Shown piece by piece: positions 35,860-44,412 of a stretch of 64,000 bases of DNA. The DNA is from Paralysiella testudinis (GTDB lineage: Bacteria > Pseudomonadota > Gammaproteobacteria > Burkholderiales > Neisseriaceae). The notes under the pieces were generated by a model. The model did no database searches. It was not told the DNA's origin and saw only the letters and a program-made list of their open reading frames with translations. Within the stretch, counting starts at the first letter, position 1; each line of letters starts with the position of its first letter. The translations under genes were made by a program, and so were the position numbers. The DNA lies in contig NZ_CP069798.1 in assembly GCF_016894345.1 (NCBI RefSeq), forward strand, positions 1,819,385-1,883,384. The letters are read 5' to 3'.

Positions 35860-36967
35860 ACAAATTAACCTCATCGATGCATTTACCGCAGAACAAAAAG
35901 ATGAGGCCGAGGCGCAGATTGCCCTTCGTCAGAAAGAGACTGACTTCGATATCCGCGAGTACCCCGTAGAAGTCATCGTCAAAAAATTCACCGACAAGAT
36001 CGAAGGCGACAAGGCTGAGATATTCGTCCCCGATTACCAGCGTGAACTGGTGTGGAGTGAGGCTCAACAGTCTCGATTCATTGAGTCGATTTTGTTGAAT
36101 CTGCCGATCCCTTATCTGTACGTGGCGGATATAACTTCCGGAGAGGATGCTGGCCGACTTGAGATCGTCGACGGCTCGCAAAGAATAAGAACCCTGGTGC
36201 GGTTCATGGGCAACGAGCTGAAGCTCGATCGGCTCGAAATACTGGACAAGCTGATCGGTTTTCGTTTCAAAGACCTTCCTCTGCCCAGGCAGCTTCGCTT
36301 CGGGCGCAAAACCCTTCGCATGATCGAACTCATCGAAGTTGACGAGGAAGCAAGGCGGCAACTTTTTGATCGACTGAACAGTGGCGGATCAAAACTGGAA
36401 GACATGGAAAAACGGATGGGGTCTCGCGACGGACAGTTCCTGACGTTTATCCGTGGCTTGTCCGACGTTCAAGAATTCAAAGACCTGTGCCCCATTAGCG
36501 ATGCCCGTGTGAAGCGCCGGGAATATCCAGAACTCGTGCTGCGTTTCTTCGCCTACCGGGATCAATATGAGAATTTTGACCGCCGCGTAGATGAGTTCCT
36601 GGACAACTACCTCGACGACAAGAATCAAAATGGCTTCGACAGCGCTGCTTTTGAGAGCAGCTTCATGGGGATGCTTTCATTTGTTCGTCAGCACTTCCCA
36701 TATCACTTCCGCAAGAATGCAAATAACTCGTCAGTGCCTCGCATAAGGTTTGAGGCGATCGCCATTGGCGTTGCACTTGCCCTCGCTGAAAACCCAAATA
36801 TTCAACCCGGCAACATGGATTGGCTCGATAGCGAAATGTTCCGCTATTTGACCCGGTCCGACGCAAGCAATTCGCGCCCTCGTGTAATCAATCGAATTAA
36901 TTTTGTCAGAGATAGCTTGCTTGGCCGAGATATCGAATGGGCCAATGGGGTCGAGCCAACGGTATGA
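35846..36967 (+). CDS. DUF262 protein without HNH domain (GmrS-like)
   Basis: 373 aa from ATG 35846 (MEQNEQINLIDAF, GAGGA 6 nt upstream). DUF262 is a ParB/Srx-like NTPase fold. The entry motif is VPDYQRELVWSEAQQSRFIE and the key block is DGSQR at residues 109-113, a variant of the common DGQQR. The DUF1524/HNH part of GmrSD enzymes is absent, so it is not a nuclease alone. It overlaps the 595-aa gene at its start and the HEPN gene by 4 bp at its end. DUF262 proteins next to HEPN proteins are known pairs; it probably controls the HEPN partner. Confidence 0.82.
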   Translation: MEQNEQINLIDAFTAEQKDEAEAQIALRQKETDFDIREYPVEVIVKKFTDKIEGDKAEIFVPDYQRELVWSEAQQSRFIESILLNLPIPYLYVADITSGEDAGRLEIVDGSQRIRTLVRFMGNELKLDRLEILDKLIGFRFKDLPLPRQLRFGRKTLRMIELIEVDEEARRQLFDRLNSGGSKLEDMEKRMGSRDGQFLTFIRGLSDVQEFKDLCPISDARVKRREYPELVLRFFAYRDQYENFDRRVDEFLDNYLDDKNQNGFDSAAFESSFMGMLSFVRQHFPYHFRKNANNSSVPRIRFEAIAIGVALALAENPNIQPGNMDWLDSEMFRYLTRSDASNSRPRVINRINFVRDSLLGRDIEWANGVEPTV

Positions 36968-37707
36968 CCACTTCAATCCCAGCAATGGTTGGCGCAGAGG
37001 AGACTTATAACTCTCGCTGCCGTGAGATCGAGCGCTTCTTCGAAATGCTGCAGTTCATGAGAGACAACCGGGATTCAAGGTTGTGCGGCGAGCCATTGGA
37101 TGGGGCGAATTCGAACACCTATGTTGTCGGCAGAGACCTCGAGAAGACGCTGCGAGCTTCCGCCTATTTGATGCTGTACAACTTGGTGGAAGCAACGATG
37201 ACAAATGCGATAGATGCCATACACCAACACATCGCGGATGAGCAGGTCGGCTTTGATGAACTCAAAGAGGATGTGAGAAAAATTGCCATCAAGGGTCTTC
37301 GCAAAGCGGTGTCGTCAGATACGCCATCTGAATTGCTCGATGCGGCCATCCCGATATCCAGCGCGCTGATCTGGCTCGGCTTTGATAAAAAAGACCTGTT
37401 TTCCGGCAATCTGGATGGTCGCCTGATCAAAGACAAGGCAAAAGAATACGGATTTCAGCTTGCCGATCATGACAAGGCAGCTTCGCGCGATGGCGTCAGG
37501 CTCCTCAACGTCAAGACAAAACGAAATGAATTGGCTCACGGCGGCATTTCATTTGAGGATTGCGGTCAAGACACCTCCGTAGATGAGCTTGTTGCGATTT
37601 TTGATGAAATAAAAATATTCATCAAAGCGGTACTGGATGGCGTCTCAGACTATTTGTCGACCAGAAGTTATTTGCATGCCGTAAATGCGAATACTGCCAC
37701 GGCATAA
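36964..37707 (+). CDS. HEPN-domain protein (MAE_28990/MAE_18760-like), likely RNase
   Basis: 247 aa, all helical. The HEPN ribonuclease signature R-x4-H is intact as R187-NELA-H192, followed by GG. The N-terminal helices include TLRASAYLMLYNLVEATMTN. HEPN proteins of this kind accompany DUF262 proteins and usually cut RNA in toxin-like or abortive-infection systems. The start ATG overlaps the DUF262 stop by 4 bp. A 23-bp gap then leads to drmA. RNase action is inferred from the motif. Confidence 0.78.
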   Translation: MTTSIPAMVGAEETYNSRCREIERFFEMLQFMRDNRDSRLCGEPLDGANSNTYVVGRDLEKTLRASAYLMLYNLVEATMTNAIDAIHQHIADEQVGFDELKEDVRKIAIKGLRKAVSSDTPSELLDAAIPISSALIWLGFDKKDLFSGNLDGRLIKDKAKEYGFQLADHDKAASRDGVRLLNVKTKRNELAHGGISFEDCGQDTSVDELVAIFDEIKIFIKAVLDGVSDYLSTRSYLHAVNANTATA

Positions 37708-37730
37708 AAAACAAACTTTTGGGTGGAGTG

Positions 37731-40700
37731 ATGATGGACTTGATACAGAACAAAAATCCGAACGCTTGGATCGCCATTGATCATGGCCTCGCTGCCGATC
37801 TCACGCTTGCACCCTTTACGTTGCGGCTGAAAGGCGAGGGTTCGCTGTATCAAGCCATCGCCGATGACGATTGGGTGTTGATCCTGAACGTCGCTGGCCA
37901 CATCACGCGGGTCGGGCGGGTACTACGGGTTCGTTCCGATCTGGAGACCACCACACTCTACTTCGACCGCATGTTGTTGGTCGATCCGGCTGTTCCGATT
38001 GGCCTTACGTCGCTCACCCCGCCTTCGTCCGGCAGCGTTGGCCGAATTCAATGGACGGACTTTCTGGAGGCTCTCCCCAAGGCGCTGTACAAGACCATCG
38101 CCGAAGTGCCGACCATCGAGGATCAGGCCTATATCCGCGAACTGCTGCAACTGGCCGTGATGGACGACTTACTCGGCCCCGCTGGCGGCCCTCGTGAGCG
38201 CATCGTCGACATGGGTGTGCGGGATCGCTACCTGGTTGGCAAACTGGCCCCACGTGAGGCCGCACAGGGCGGTATCGAGGGACTGGACGGGCCACTGGCC
38301 AATGACGACGCCGAAGAGCCTACGGAGGCCAAGGCTCCCGGACGTCACGAGCCGGGTGCGGAGTTTGGAACGGCCACCGGGCGTGTGGAGCCGGAGTCGG
38401 ATTCGTCTGACGAGATTGATGCCGCCAGCAACCAGTCTCTGGTGCCCAGCAGCCTCGGCATGACCTTCTGCGTGGATGGTGACGCCGACCGGATCGAGAT
38501 CGAAGCGCGCTGGGGTCGGTATGAGCGCAGTGACGAGCACGAGATATTCCGCACCCGCAAGAACAAGGAAACCGGTGCCGAGGTGCAGACCAAGGCCAAG
38601 GTGTGGCAACGCATTCCCTGTGGCGGCAAGATCGTGTTGCCACTGACCGAAGGCGTGATTCCGCATCAGGCACCCGACAACGAGTTTCCCGAAGTGCGCG
38701 TGCAGGGCTCCATCCGGGCCAAGAATGCCAATGGCGACCGGCTGGTCACGCTGTTCCTGGTGAATGCACAGGAAGAGCCTGACACCAACCGCGACACGGC
38801 GTGGGTGTTCCAGCCGGAATTGATCGTTCGTTCGGAGAAGGACGCTGCCAAGCGCGCCATCTTCCGCCGCAGGCCGGTGCTGGACGCAGACGGTATGGAC
38901 CCCGAGCGTGAAGCACTGGAGATGATCTACCGCAACCGCGTCGAATTCGCCGTAGGCCATGGCGTTGCCGTCCATGCCGAAACGCCAGACGACGTGACGC
39001 TGGCCACCGAGGTGCGCACCACGGTGATGCCACAGTACGAGGTGCAGGTGACGGAGACCCCCGGCCTCGATCCATCCGACCGCCCGGCCATGCGCGAGAT
39101 GGTCAGTAGTGGCCTGCTCGATATGCAGCGCCTCGCGACGTTGGAGATTGACCCGCTGGTCGACGCTTTGAGCATGCTGACCAAGGACTACGCCGCGTGG
39201 ATTGATGAACAGCGCGCTCGCGTCGGGGCTGAAGTGACCGGCTACGACACTCAGTCGCAACAGGCGATGGACCGATGCCAAGAGATCCACACCCGCCTCC
39301 AGCAGGGTATCGACACGCTGAAAGGCAATGAGAAAGCCCTGGCCGCGTTCCGGTTTGCCAACCGAGCGATGGCGACGCAACGCGTGCGCAGCCAATACGC
39401 GCTGGCCATGCGCCGGGGCGAGGATGTCTCCATCGACAAATTCGATGTGCTAAAGAACCGCAGCTGGCGTCCGTTCCAGTTGGCGTTTCTGCTGCTCTCG
39501 ATTCCGTCTCTGGCAGATCCGAGTCACCCGGATCGCGTTGAGCCTGTCGAGGCCTATGCCGATCTCTTGTGGTTCCCCACCGGCGGCGGCAAGACCGAGG
39601 CCTATTTGGGTGTGGCGGCCTTCACCATGGCTATCCGGCGTATGCAGGGCAATCTTGGCGGGTACGACAGTTCACGCGGTTTGGCCGTGATCATGCGTTA
39701 CACGCTGCGCTTGCTGACGTTGCAGCAGTTCCAGCGTGCCACGGCGTTGATTTGCGCCATGGAAGTACTGCGCCGAGAGGCGCTGGAGAAGGGCGACAAA
39801 TCCCTCGGCACGGAACCCTTCACCATTGGCCTCTGGGTTGGCAACAAGGTCACACCGGGCACGACCGAGGACAGCCACCGCGCCATTGAGAATGTGCGCA
39901 ACCCCGGCAAGTACAACGCAGGAGCGGCATCACCCGCGCAGCTCACCAGTTGCCCGTGGTGCGGCTCGGAAGTAGCACCCGGACGGGATGTGGAGGTCGA
40001 CAAAGGCTCTGGCCGCACCTTCGTCTACTGCGGCGACAAGAAAGGCCGCTGCGACTTCTCCAAAGGCAAGTCCAGCAAGCAGCCGCATCCGGGGATTCCG
40101 GTGCTGGTGGTCGACGAAGAGATCTACCACCGCCCACCGACGATGATGATCGCCACCGTGGACAAGTTCGCCATGATGGCTTGGCGAGGTCAGGTGCGCA
40201 CACTGTTTGGTCGCGTGGGGCAGGAATGCGAGCGCCACGGCCTGCTTTGGCAAGGGGCCGATTGCAATGGTAACCACCAGGCTGGCAAGGGCCTTCCTTC
40301 TTCGAAGGTAAAGACCATCAGCCCGATTCGCCCGCCTGACTTGATCATTCAGGATGAGTTCCACCTGATCAGTGGGCCCCTGGGCACCATGGTCGGCCTG
40401 TATGAGACCGCCGTGGATGAACTGTGCGGCTGGACGCTTGATGGCAAAACGGTCAAACCGAAGATCATCGCCTCTACGGCAACGGTGCGCAAAGCCAAGG
40501 AGCAAGTGAACAACGTCTTCATGCGCCGTGTTTCGGTTTTTCCGCCGCACGGTCTGGATGTGGAAGACAATTTCTTCTCGGTGCAGCGCCCGATCGAAGA
40601 CAAACCGGGACGGCGTTACCTCGGGGTGTGCTCCCCCGGCAGTTCGCGCCCCGCGATGTTGATCCGTGTCTACACCGCGTTCTTGACGGCAGCACAGGAA

Positions 40701-41735
40701 CTGTTCGATCACTTTGGCGAACCCGCTGACCCGTACATGACCATGGTCGGCTACTTCAACTCCCTGCGAGAGTTGGGCGGCATGAAGCGATTGGCAGAGG
40801 ACGACGTGCAAACGCGTTCCTACCGCGTGCAGATGAGCATGGTGGAACGGCCCGCACTCGCACAACGCAGCATCAGCAACATTCGCGAGCTGACATCTCG
40901 GGTATCGAGCCAGGACATCCCCAAGTACCTCGATAACCTGGAGGTCAAGTTCAAGTCGGAGTTCGACATTGCAACCGGCAAGTATGTGACCCGCTGGCAG
41001 GAAGGCGACACTCGTGCCATTGATGTGGTGCTGGCTACCAACATGCTGTCCGTGGGGGTCGACGTGAATCGACTCGGGCTGATGGCAGTGAACGGGCAAC
41101 CCAAAGGAACGGCCGAATACATTCAGGCTACCAGTCGTGTCGGGCGCTCCTTCCCAGGCTTGGTTTGCACGGTGCTGACTTGGGCCAGACCGCGCGACCT
41201 GTCGCATTACGAAACCTTCGAGCATTACCACGCCACGTTCTACAAACACGTCGAAGCGCAATCGGTAACGCCGTTCTCACCGCGCGCGATGGACCGGGGT
41301 TTGACCGGCGCGATGCTGAGTCTGATGCGCCTTGAGAACGATGTGTTCAGCCCGAACGAAGGCGCGGGCCAACTGAGCATGTCCAACCAGGCCGAGATGA
41401 CGGATGCCATCAAGATATTGGCGACTCGTGCGGGCAATGTCGCTGAAGACAACTCGCGCAAGCAGTTGGCTGAGACTGAGCTGAAAGAACGTGCAGACGA
41501 ATGGGCGAAAGAAGTCAGCAAGGGAGGACGCATCTTGGCCTATGAGAAGCGCGGCCCCGAAAAAGACAAGACCGTTGCATTGATCAAGTCGCCCGGCCTT
41601 CAGGCCTGGGACAACTGGACCGTACCGATGTCGATGCGAGAAGTGGAGCCCGGCGTGCGCCTGATCATGAACACGAGCCATATCACGGACGATCACGATT
41701 GGAAGCCTCGTCCCGCAACGAAGGATGAGGATTGA
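37731..41735 (+). CDS. drmA: DISARM helicase DrmA
   Basis: 1334 aa from ATG 37731, behind GGAG; TTG 37719 and ATG 37734 are alternatives. DrmA is one of the three proteins common to all DISARM classes. Walker A is FPTGGGKTE (about residues 615-623). Motif II is D875-E-F-H878 instead of DEAH. Motifs V/VI are TNMLSVGVDVNRLGLMAVNG and ATSRVGRS. A four-cysteine zinc site (CPWCG...YCGDKKGRC) sits between motifs I and II. The first 550 residues hold the N-terminal DNA-binding region. Its stop is 2 bp before the DrmB start. Confidence 0.9.
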   Translation: MMDLIQNKNPNAWIAIDHGLAADLTLAPFTLRLKGEGSLYQAIADDDWVLILNVAGHITRVGRVLRVRSDLETTTLYFDRMLLVDPAVPIGLTSLTPPSSGSVGRIQWTDFLEALPKALYKTIAEVPTIEDQAYIRELLQLAVMDDLLGPAGGPRERIVDMGVRDRYLVGKLAPREAAQGGIEGLDGPLANDDAEEPTEAKAPGRHEPGAEFGTATGRVEPESDSSDEIDAASNQSLVPSSLGMTFCVDGDADRIEIEARWGRYERSDEHEIFRTRKNKETGAEVQTKAKVWQRIPCGGKIVLPLTEGVIPHQAPDNEFPEVRVQGSIRAKNANGDRLVTLFLVNAQEEPDTNRDTAWVFQPELIVRSEKDAAKRAIFRRRPVLDADGMDPEREALEMIYRNRVEFAVGHGVAVHAETPDDVTLATEVRTTVMPQYEVQVTETPGLDPSDRPAMREMVSSGLLDMQRLATLEIDPLVDALSMLTKDYAAWIDEQRARVGAEVTGYDTQSQQAMDRCQEIHTRLQQGIDTLKGNEKALAAFRFANRAMATQRVRSQYALAMRRGEDVSIDKFDVLKNRSWRPFQLAFLLLSIPSLADPSHPDRVEPVEAYADLLWFPTGGGKTEAYLGVAAFTMAIRRMQGNLGGYDSSRGLAVIMRYTLRLLTLQQFQRATALICAMEVLRREALEKGDKSLGTEPFTIGLWVGNKVTPGTTEDSHRAIENVRNPGKYNAGAASPAQLTSCPWCGSEVAPGRDVEVDKGSGRTFVYCGDKKGRCDFSKGKSSKQPHPGIPVLVVDEEIYHRPPTMMIATVDKFAMMAWRGQVRTLFGRVGQECERHGLLWQGADCNGNHQAGKGLPSSKVKTISPIRPPDLIIQDEFHLISGPLGTMVGLYETAVDELCGWTLDGKTVKPKIIASTATVRKAKEQVNNVFMRRVSVFPPHGLDVEDNFFSVQRPIEDKPGRRYLGVCSPGSSRPAMLIRVYTAFLTAAQELFDHFGEPADPYMTMVGYFNSLRELGGMKRLAEDDVQTRSYRVQMSMVERPALAQRSISNIRELTSRVSSQDIPKYLDNLEVKFKSEFDIATGKYVTRWQEGDTRAIDVVLATNMLSVGVDVNRLGLMAVNGQPKGTAEYIQATSRVGRSFPGLVCTVLTWARPRDLSHYETFEHYHATFYKHVEAQSVTPFSPRAMDRGLTGAMLSLMRLENDVFSPNEGAGQLSMSNQAEMTDAIKILATRAGNVAEDNSRKQLAETELKERADEWAKEVSKGGRILAYEKRGPEKDKTVALIKSPGLQAWDNWTVPMSMREVEPGVRLIMNTSHITDDHDWKPRPATKDED

Positions 41736-41737
41736 AC

Positions 41738-43597
41738 ATGATCATCAACAACAAAACGCCAGTCGGCGAAGTACGCCCCAGCCAATTGCTGTGGACTTAT
41801 GGCCCCGGTGCGCTGATCGACCTGCCCAGCTTATCAGTCGTGACGCTCGGCATTGACCGATGGGAAAAAGACCGCTGCCAGCCGATTCAAGAGGCACGGC
41901 TGCTCGCTGCCGTTCGAAAGGTATTGGGGGCGCAGGTTGAGAATCTGCGGATGCCACCCTTCCAGAAGAGTGAACTCGTCGACGTCTGGTCGGCCGAGGC
42001 CAATATCGGCGTTCCCGTCCGGCCATTCCCGCGCTGGATGCGCTGCGTGAAGTGCGGCCTGCTGTCGCCCTTTGATGCCGGTCTGTTCGAGATCAAGGAG
42101 AACCGCTTCAGGCCGGAGCGAACCCGCTTCGTTCACAAAGGCTGCCGTGGCTCCAAAGGTGACCAGCCCGCAAAGGATGCGGATGCCGTCCCCGCGCGTT
42201 TCTTGTTGGCCTGTCGCGATGGCCACCTCGACGATTTTCCGTGGCACTACTTCGTCCATGGAGGTAACAGCTCGTGCAAGGGCACGCTGCGCTTCTTCGA
42301 GAGCGGCGCGTCGCTGCAAACGGAAAACCTGTGGGTGAAGTGTGATGCCTGTGGGGCATCCAGAAGCATGGCGCACGCTTTCGGCAAGGCAGGAAAAGAG
42401 AATCTGCCGGGGTGCCGAGGACGGCATCCGCACCTAGACCACTTCGACCACGAATGCGATGAGGAAGCACGCGCGGTGCTATTGGGAGCCACGAACAGCT
42501 GGTTCCCGATCACGCTCTCCGCACTTGCAATCCCCCAGACCAAGGACCCGCTCAGTCAACTGATCCAGGATGGCTGGGAGTTTTTCGACGAACTTGAATC
42601 CGAAGCCGAGGTGTCGGTGACGGTGAAGACCTTGAAGAAGACCGGGGCGCTGCCAGGAATCGACAAGTATCAGGCTGCGTCGATCTGGTCGGCCGTCGAA
42701 GCACACCGCAATGGCGGCGGACAGGAGGTCGTGGGTGAGGCCGACATCAAAGGGCCCGAGTGGGATGTACTAACAGAGGCCAATCCTCCCACGGACTACC
42801 CGCACTTCATGAGCAAGAAGGTCGGCACGCCACCGGGATTCAGCGGCCATATCAGTCGAGTCTTGCTCCTTGAGCGCTTGCGCGAGGTGAATGCCTTGTT
42901 GGGCTTCACTCGGGTCGAAGCGCCCGAAGAGTCTGGCGATCCGAATGAACGCCCCCAAATGGCCAGCCTGTCGCGCAGCAAGCCAGACTGGGTGCCAGCC
43001 AATCAGGTTCACGGCGAAGGGATCTTCGTGCAGTTTGACGAAGCCGCGCTCGTCAAATGGGAGGCATTGGATGGCGTGAAAAAGGTCGACCAGATGCTCC
43101 GTGGTGGTCATAAGGGATGGCGCAATTCGCGTCATCTCGACCCGAACGAAGGCTACCCCGGCATTCGCTATGCAATGCTGCACACCCTGTCTCATTTGCT
43201 GATTCGTGAACTGGCGCTGGAGTGCGGATACAACGCTGCGAGCATTCGTGAGCGCATCTATGCCGATACATCGGGCGACAGTCCGCAGGCGGGCATCCTC
43301 ATCTACACCGCAGCAGCAGATTCTGACGGCACGCTGGGTGGCCTTGTCGACCTCGGGAAGCCAGAAAACCTTGGCCGCCTGCTGGAGCAAGCACTGAATC
43401 GTTCGAAGATCTGCTCATCAGATCCGCTCTGCTCGGAACATGACCCCGAAAAAGATCGCTCATTGCATGGGGCTGCTTGCCATGCGTGCTCTTTAGTGGC
43501 GGAGACATCTTGCGAGCGGGGTAATCGGTATCTGGATCGATCGCTGCTCATACCAACACTCGAACGCGCCAACGCTGCTTTCTTCAAGGGTTTTTGA
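41738..43597 (+). CDS. drmB: DISARM protein DrmB (DUF1998)
   Basis: 619 aa. The opening VGEVRPSQLLWTYGPGALID is characteristic of DrmB. Two zinc-binding cysteine groups are visible (MRCVKCG and VKCDACG). The C-terminal DUF1998 domain has the classic block CHACSLVAETSCERGNRYLD. DrmB binds DrmA to form the DNA-loading complex that senses unmethylated 5' single-stranded ends. ATG 41738 lies behind GGATGAGGA, 3 bp after the drmA stop. Confidence 0.9.
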   Translation: MIINNKTPVGEVRPSQLLWTYGPGALIDLPSLSVVTLGIDRWEKDRCQPIQEARLLAAVRKVLGAQVENLRMPPFQKSELVDVWSAEANIGVPVRPFPRWMRCVKCGLLSPFDAGLFEIKENRFRPERTRFVHKGCRGSKGDQPAKDADAVPARFLLACRDGHLDDFPWHYFVHGGNSSCKGTLRFFESGASLQTENLWVKCDACGASRSMAHAFGKAGKENLPGCRGRHPHLDHFDHECDEEARAVLLGATNSWFPITLSALAIPQTKDPLSQLIQDGWEFFDELESEAEVSVTVKTLKKTGALPGIDKYQAASIWSAVEAHRNGGGQEVVGEADIKGPEWDVLTEANPPTDYPHFMSKKVGTPPGFSGHISRVLLLERLREVNALLGFTRVEAPEESGDPNERPQMASLSRSKPDWVPANQVHGEGIFVQFDEAALVKWEALDGVKKVDQMLRGGHKGWRNSRHLDPNEGYPGIRYAMLHTLSHLLIRELALECGYNAASIRERIYADTSGDSPQAGILIYTAAADSDGTLGGLVDLGKPENLGRLLEQALNRSKICSSDPLCSEHDPEKDRSLHGAACHACSLVAETSCERGNRYLDRSLLIPTLERANAAFFKGF

Positions 43598-43598
43598 C

Positions 43599-44360
43599 AT
43601 GGATGAACTCTTGGATGCCATTGCAGCCTTGGTCTCTCTGGTCTCGCCCGAGAAGGTGCAGGCCGTTGCAGCCCGCGTTCGTCGAACTGATGCCAGCAAG
43701 GCTGCGACGGCGTTGCCGAGTGTGGTCGGAACCCCGGTAGCCAGCAGCGTGGTCGAACAGCTTGCGGCAGCCTGGCAAAACACCACTGTCGGTTCAGATG
43801 AACTGGCATCAATGCTTATCGCCGCCAGCCACGTTTACGCCAAAGCCGCTTCTGAGCAATCCACCGAACTCGTGTGGACTGGCCCGACGACGCCTTTCGT
43901 GTCGGCGCGTCGAACAGAGCAGGCGCTGCTGCAGGTCATCAACTCCGCAGAGCAGTCGTTGTTCATTACCAGCTTCGTGGCCTACGACGTGTCCACCATC
44001 GTCAAGGCGCTGAACGCGGCAAATGATCGCGGTGTGGCCATATCAATGCTGCTTGAGTTGTCCCAAGAGCACGGCGGCAGCATTACCTTCGACGCGATAG
44101 GGAAAATGAGAACGCTGGTTCCGGCCGCCAATCTCTATGCCTGGCGCGACAAGGCCGACCCGTTTTCCGATGGCCGCGTCCACGCCAAAGTCGCTGTCGC
44201 AGACGGCAGGATGTGTTTCATCACCAGCGCGAACCTGACCGGGCACGCCATGGAAAAAAACATGGAGGCCGGTGTGCTGATCTCTGGCGGGCGCATTGCA
44301 AAGCTGCTTGAAGAGCACCTGCGCTCACTCGTCGACACGAAAATTGTGTCCCCGGTTTGA
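43599..44360 (+). CDS. drmC: DISARM phospholipase D-like protein DrmC
   Basis: 253 aa with one PLD/HKD motif, H195-A-K197-VAVA-D202 followed by GRMCFITSANLTG. PLD-type nucleases act as dimers with two HKD motifs. The N-terminal 80 residues are helical. In published class 2 DISARM DrmC was dispensable for some protection. It starts 1 bp after the drmB stop. Confidence 0.88.
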   Translation: MDELLDAIAALVSLVSPEKVQAVAARVRRTDASKAATALPSVVGTPVASSVVEQLAAAWQNTTVGSDELASMLIAASHVYAKAASEQSTELVWTGPTTPFVSARRTEQALLQVINSAEQSLFITSFVAYDVSTIVKALNAANDRGVAISMLLELSQEHGGSITFDAIGKMRTLVPAANLYAWRDKADPFSDGRVHAKVAVADGRMCFITSANLTGHAMEKNMEAGVLISGGRIAKLLEEHLRSLVDTKIVSPV

Positions 44361-44412
44361 TGATGCGGCTCGTAAAGCGTCCTCTTGATTTGTATCGAAT
44401 AAGGAATGTTGA

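Noticed and set aside
38169..39395. 408-aa minus-strand frame inside drmA
   Set aside because: It is a shadow frame rich in His/Arg/Gly. The plus-strand DrmA frame is continuous and has helicase motifs.
39930..41261. 443-aa minus-strand frame inside drmA
   Set aside because: Same reason: antisense to the helicase core of DrmA.
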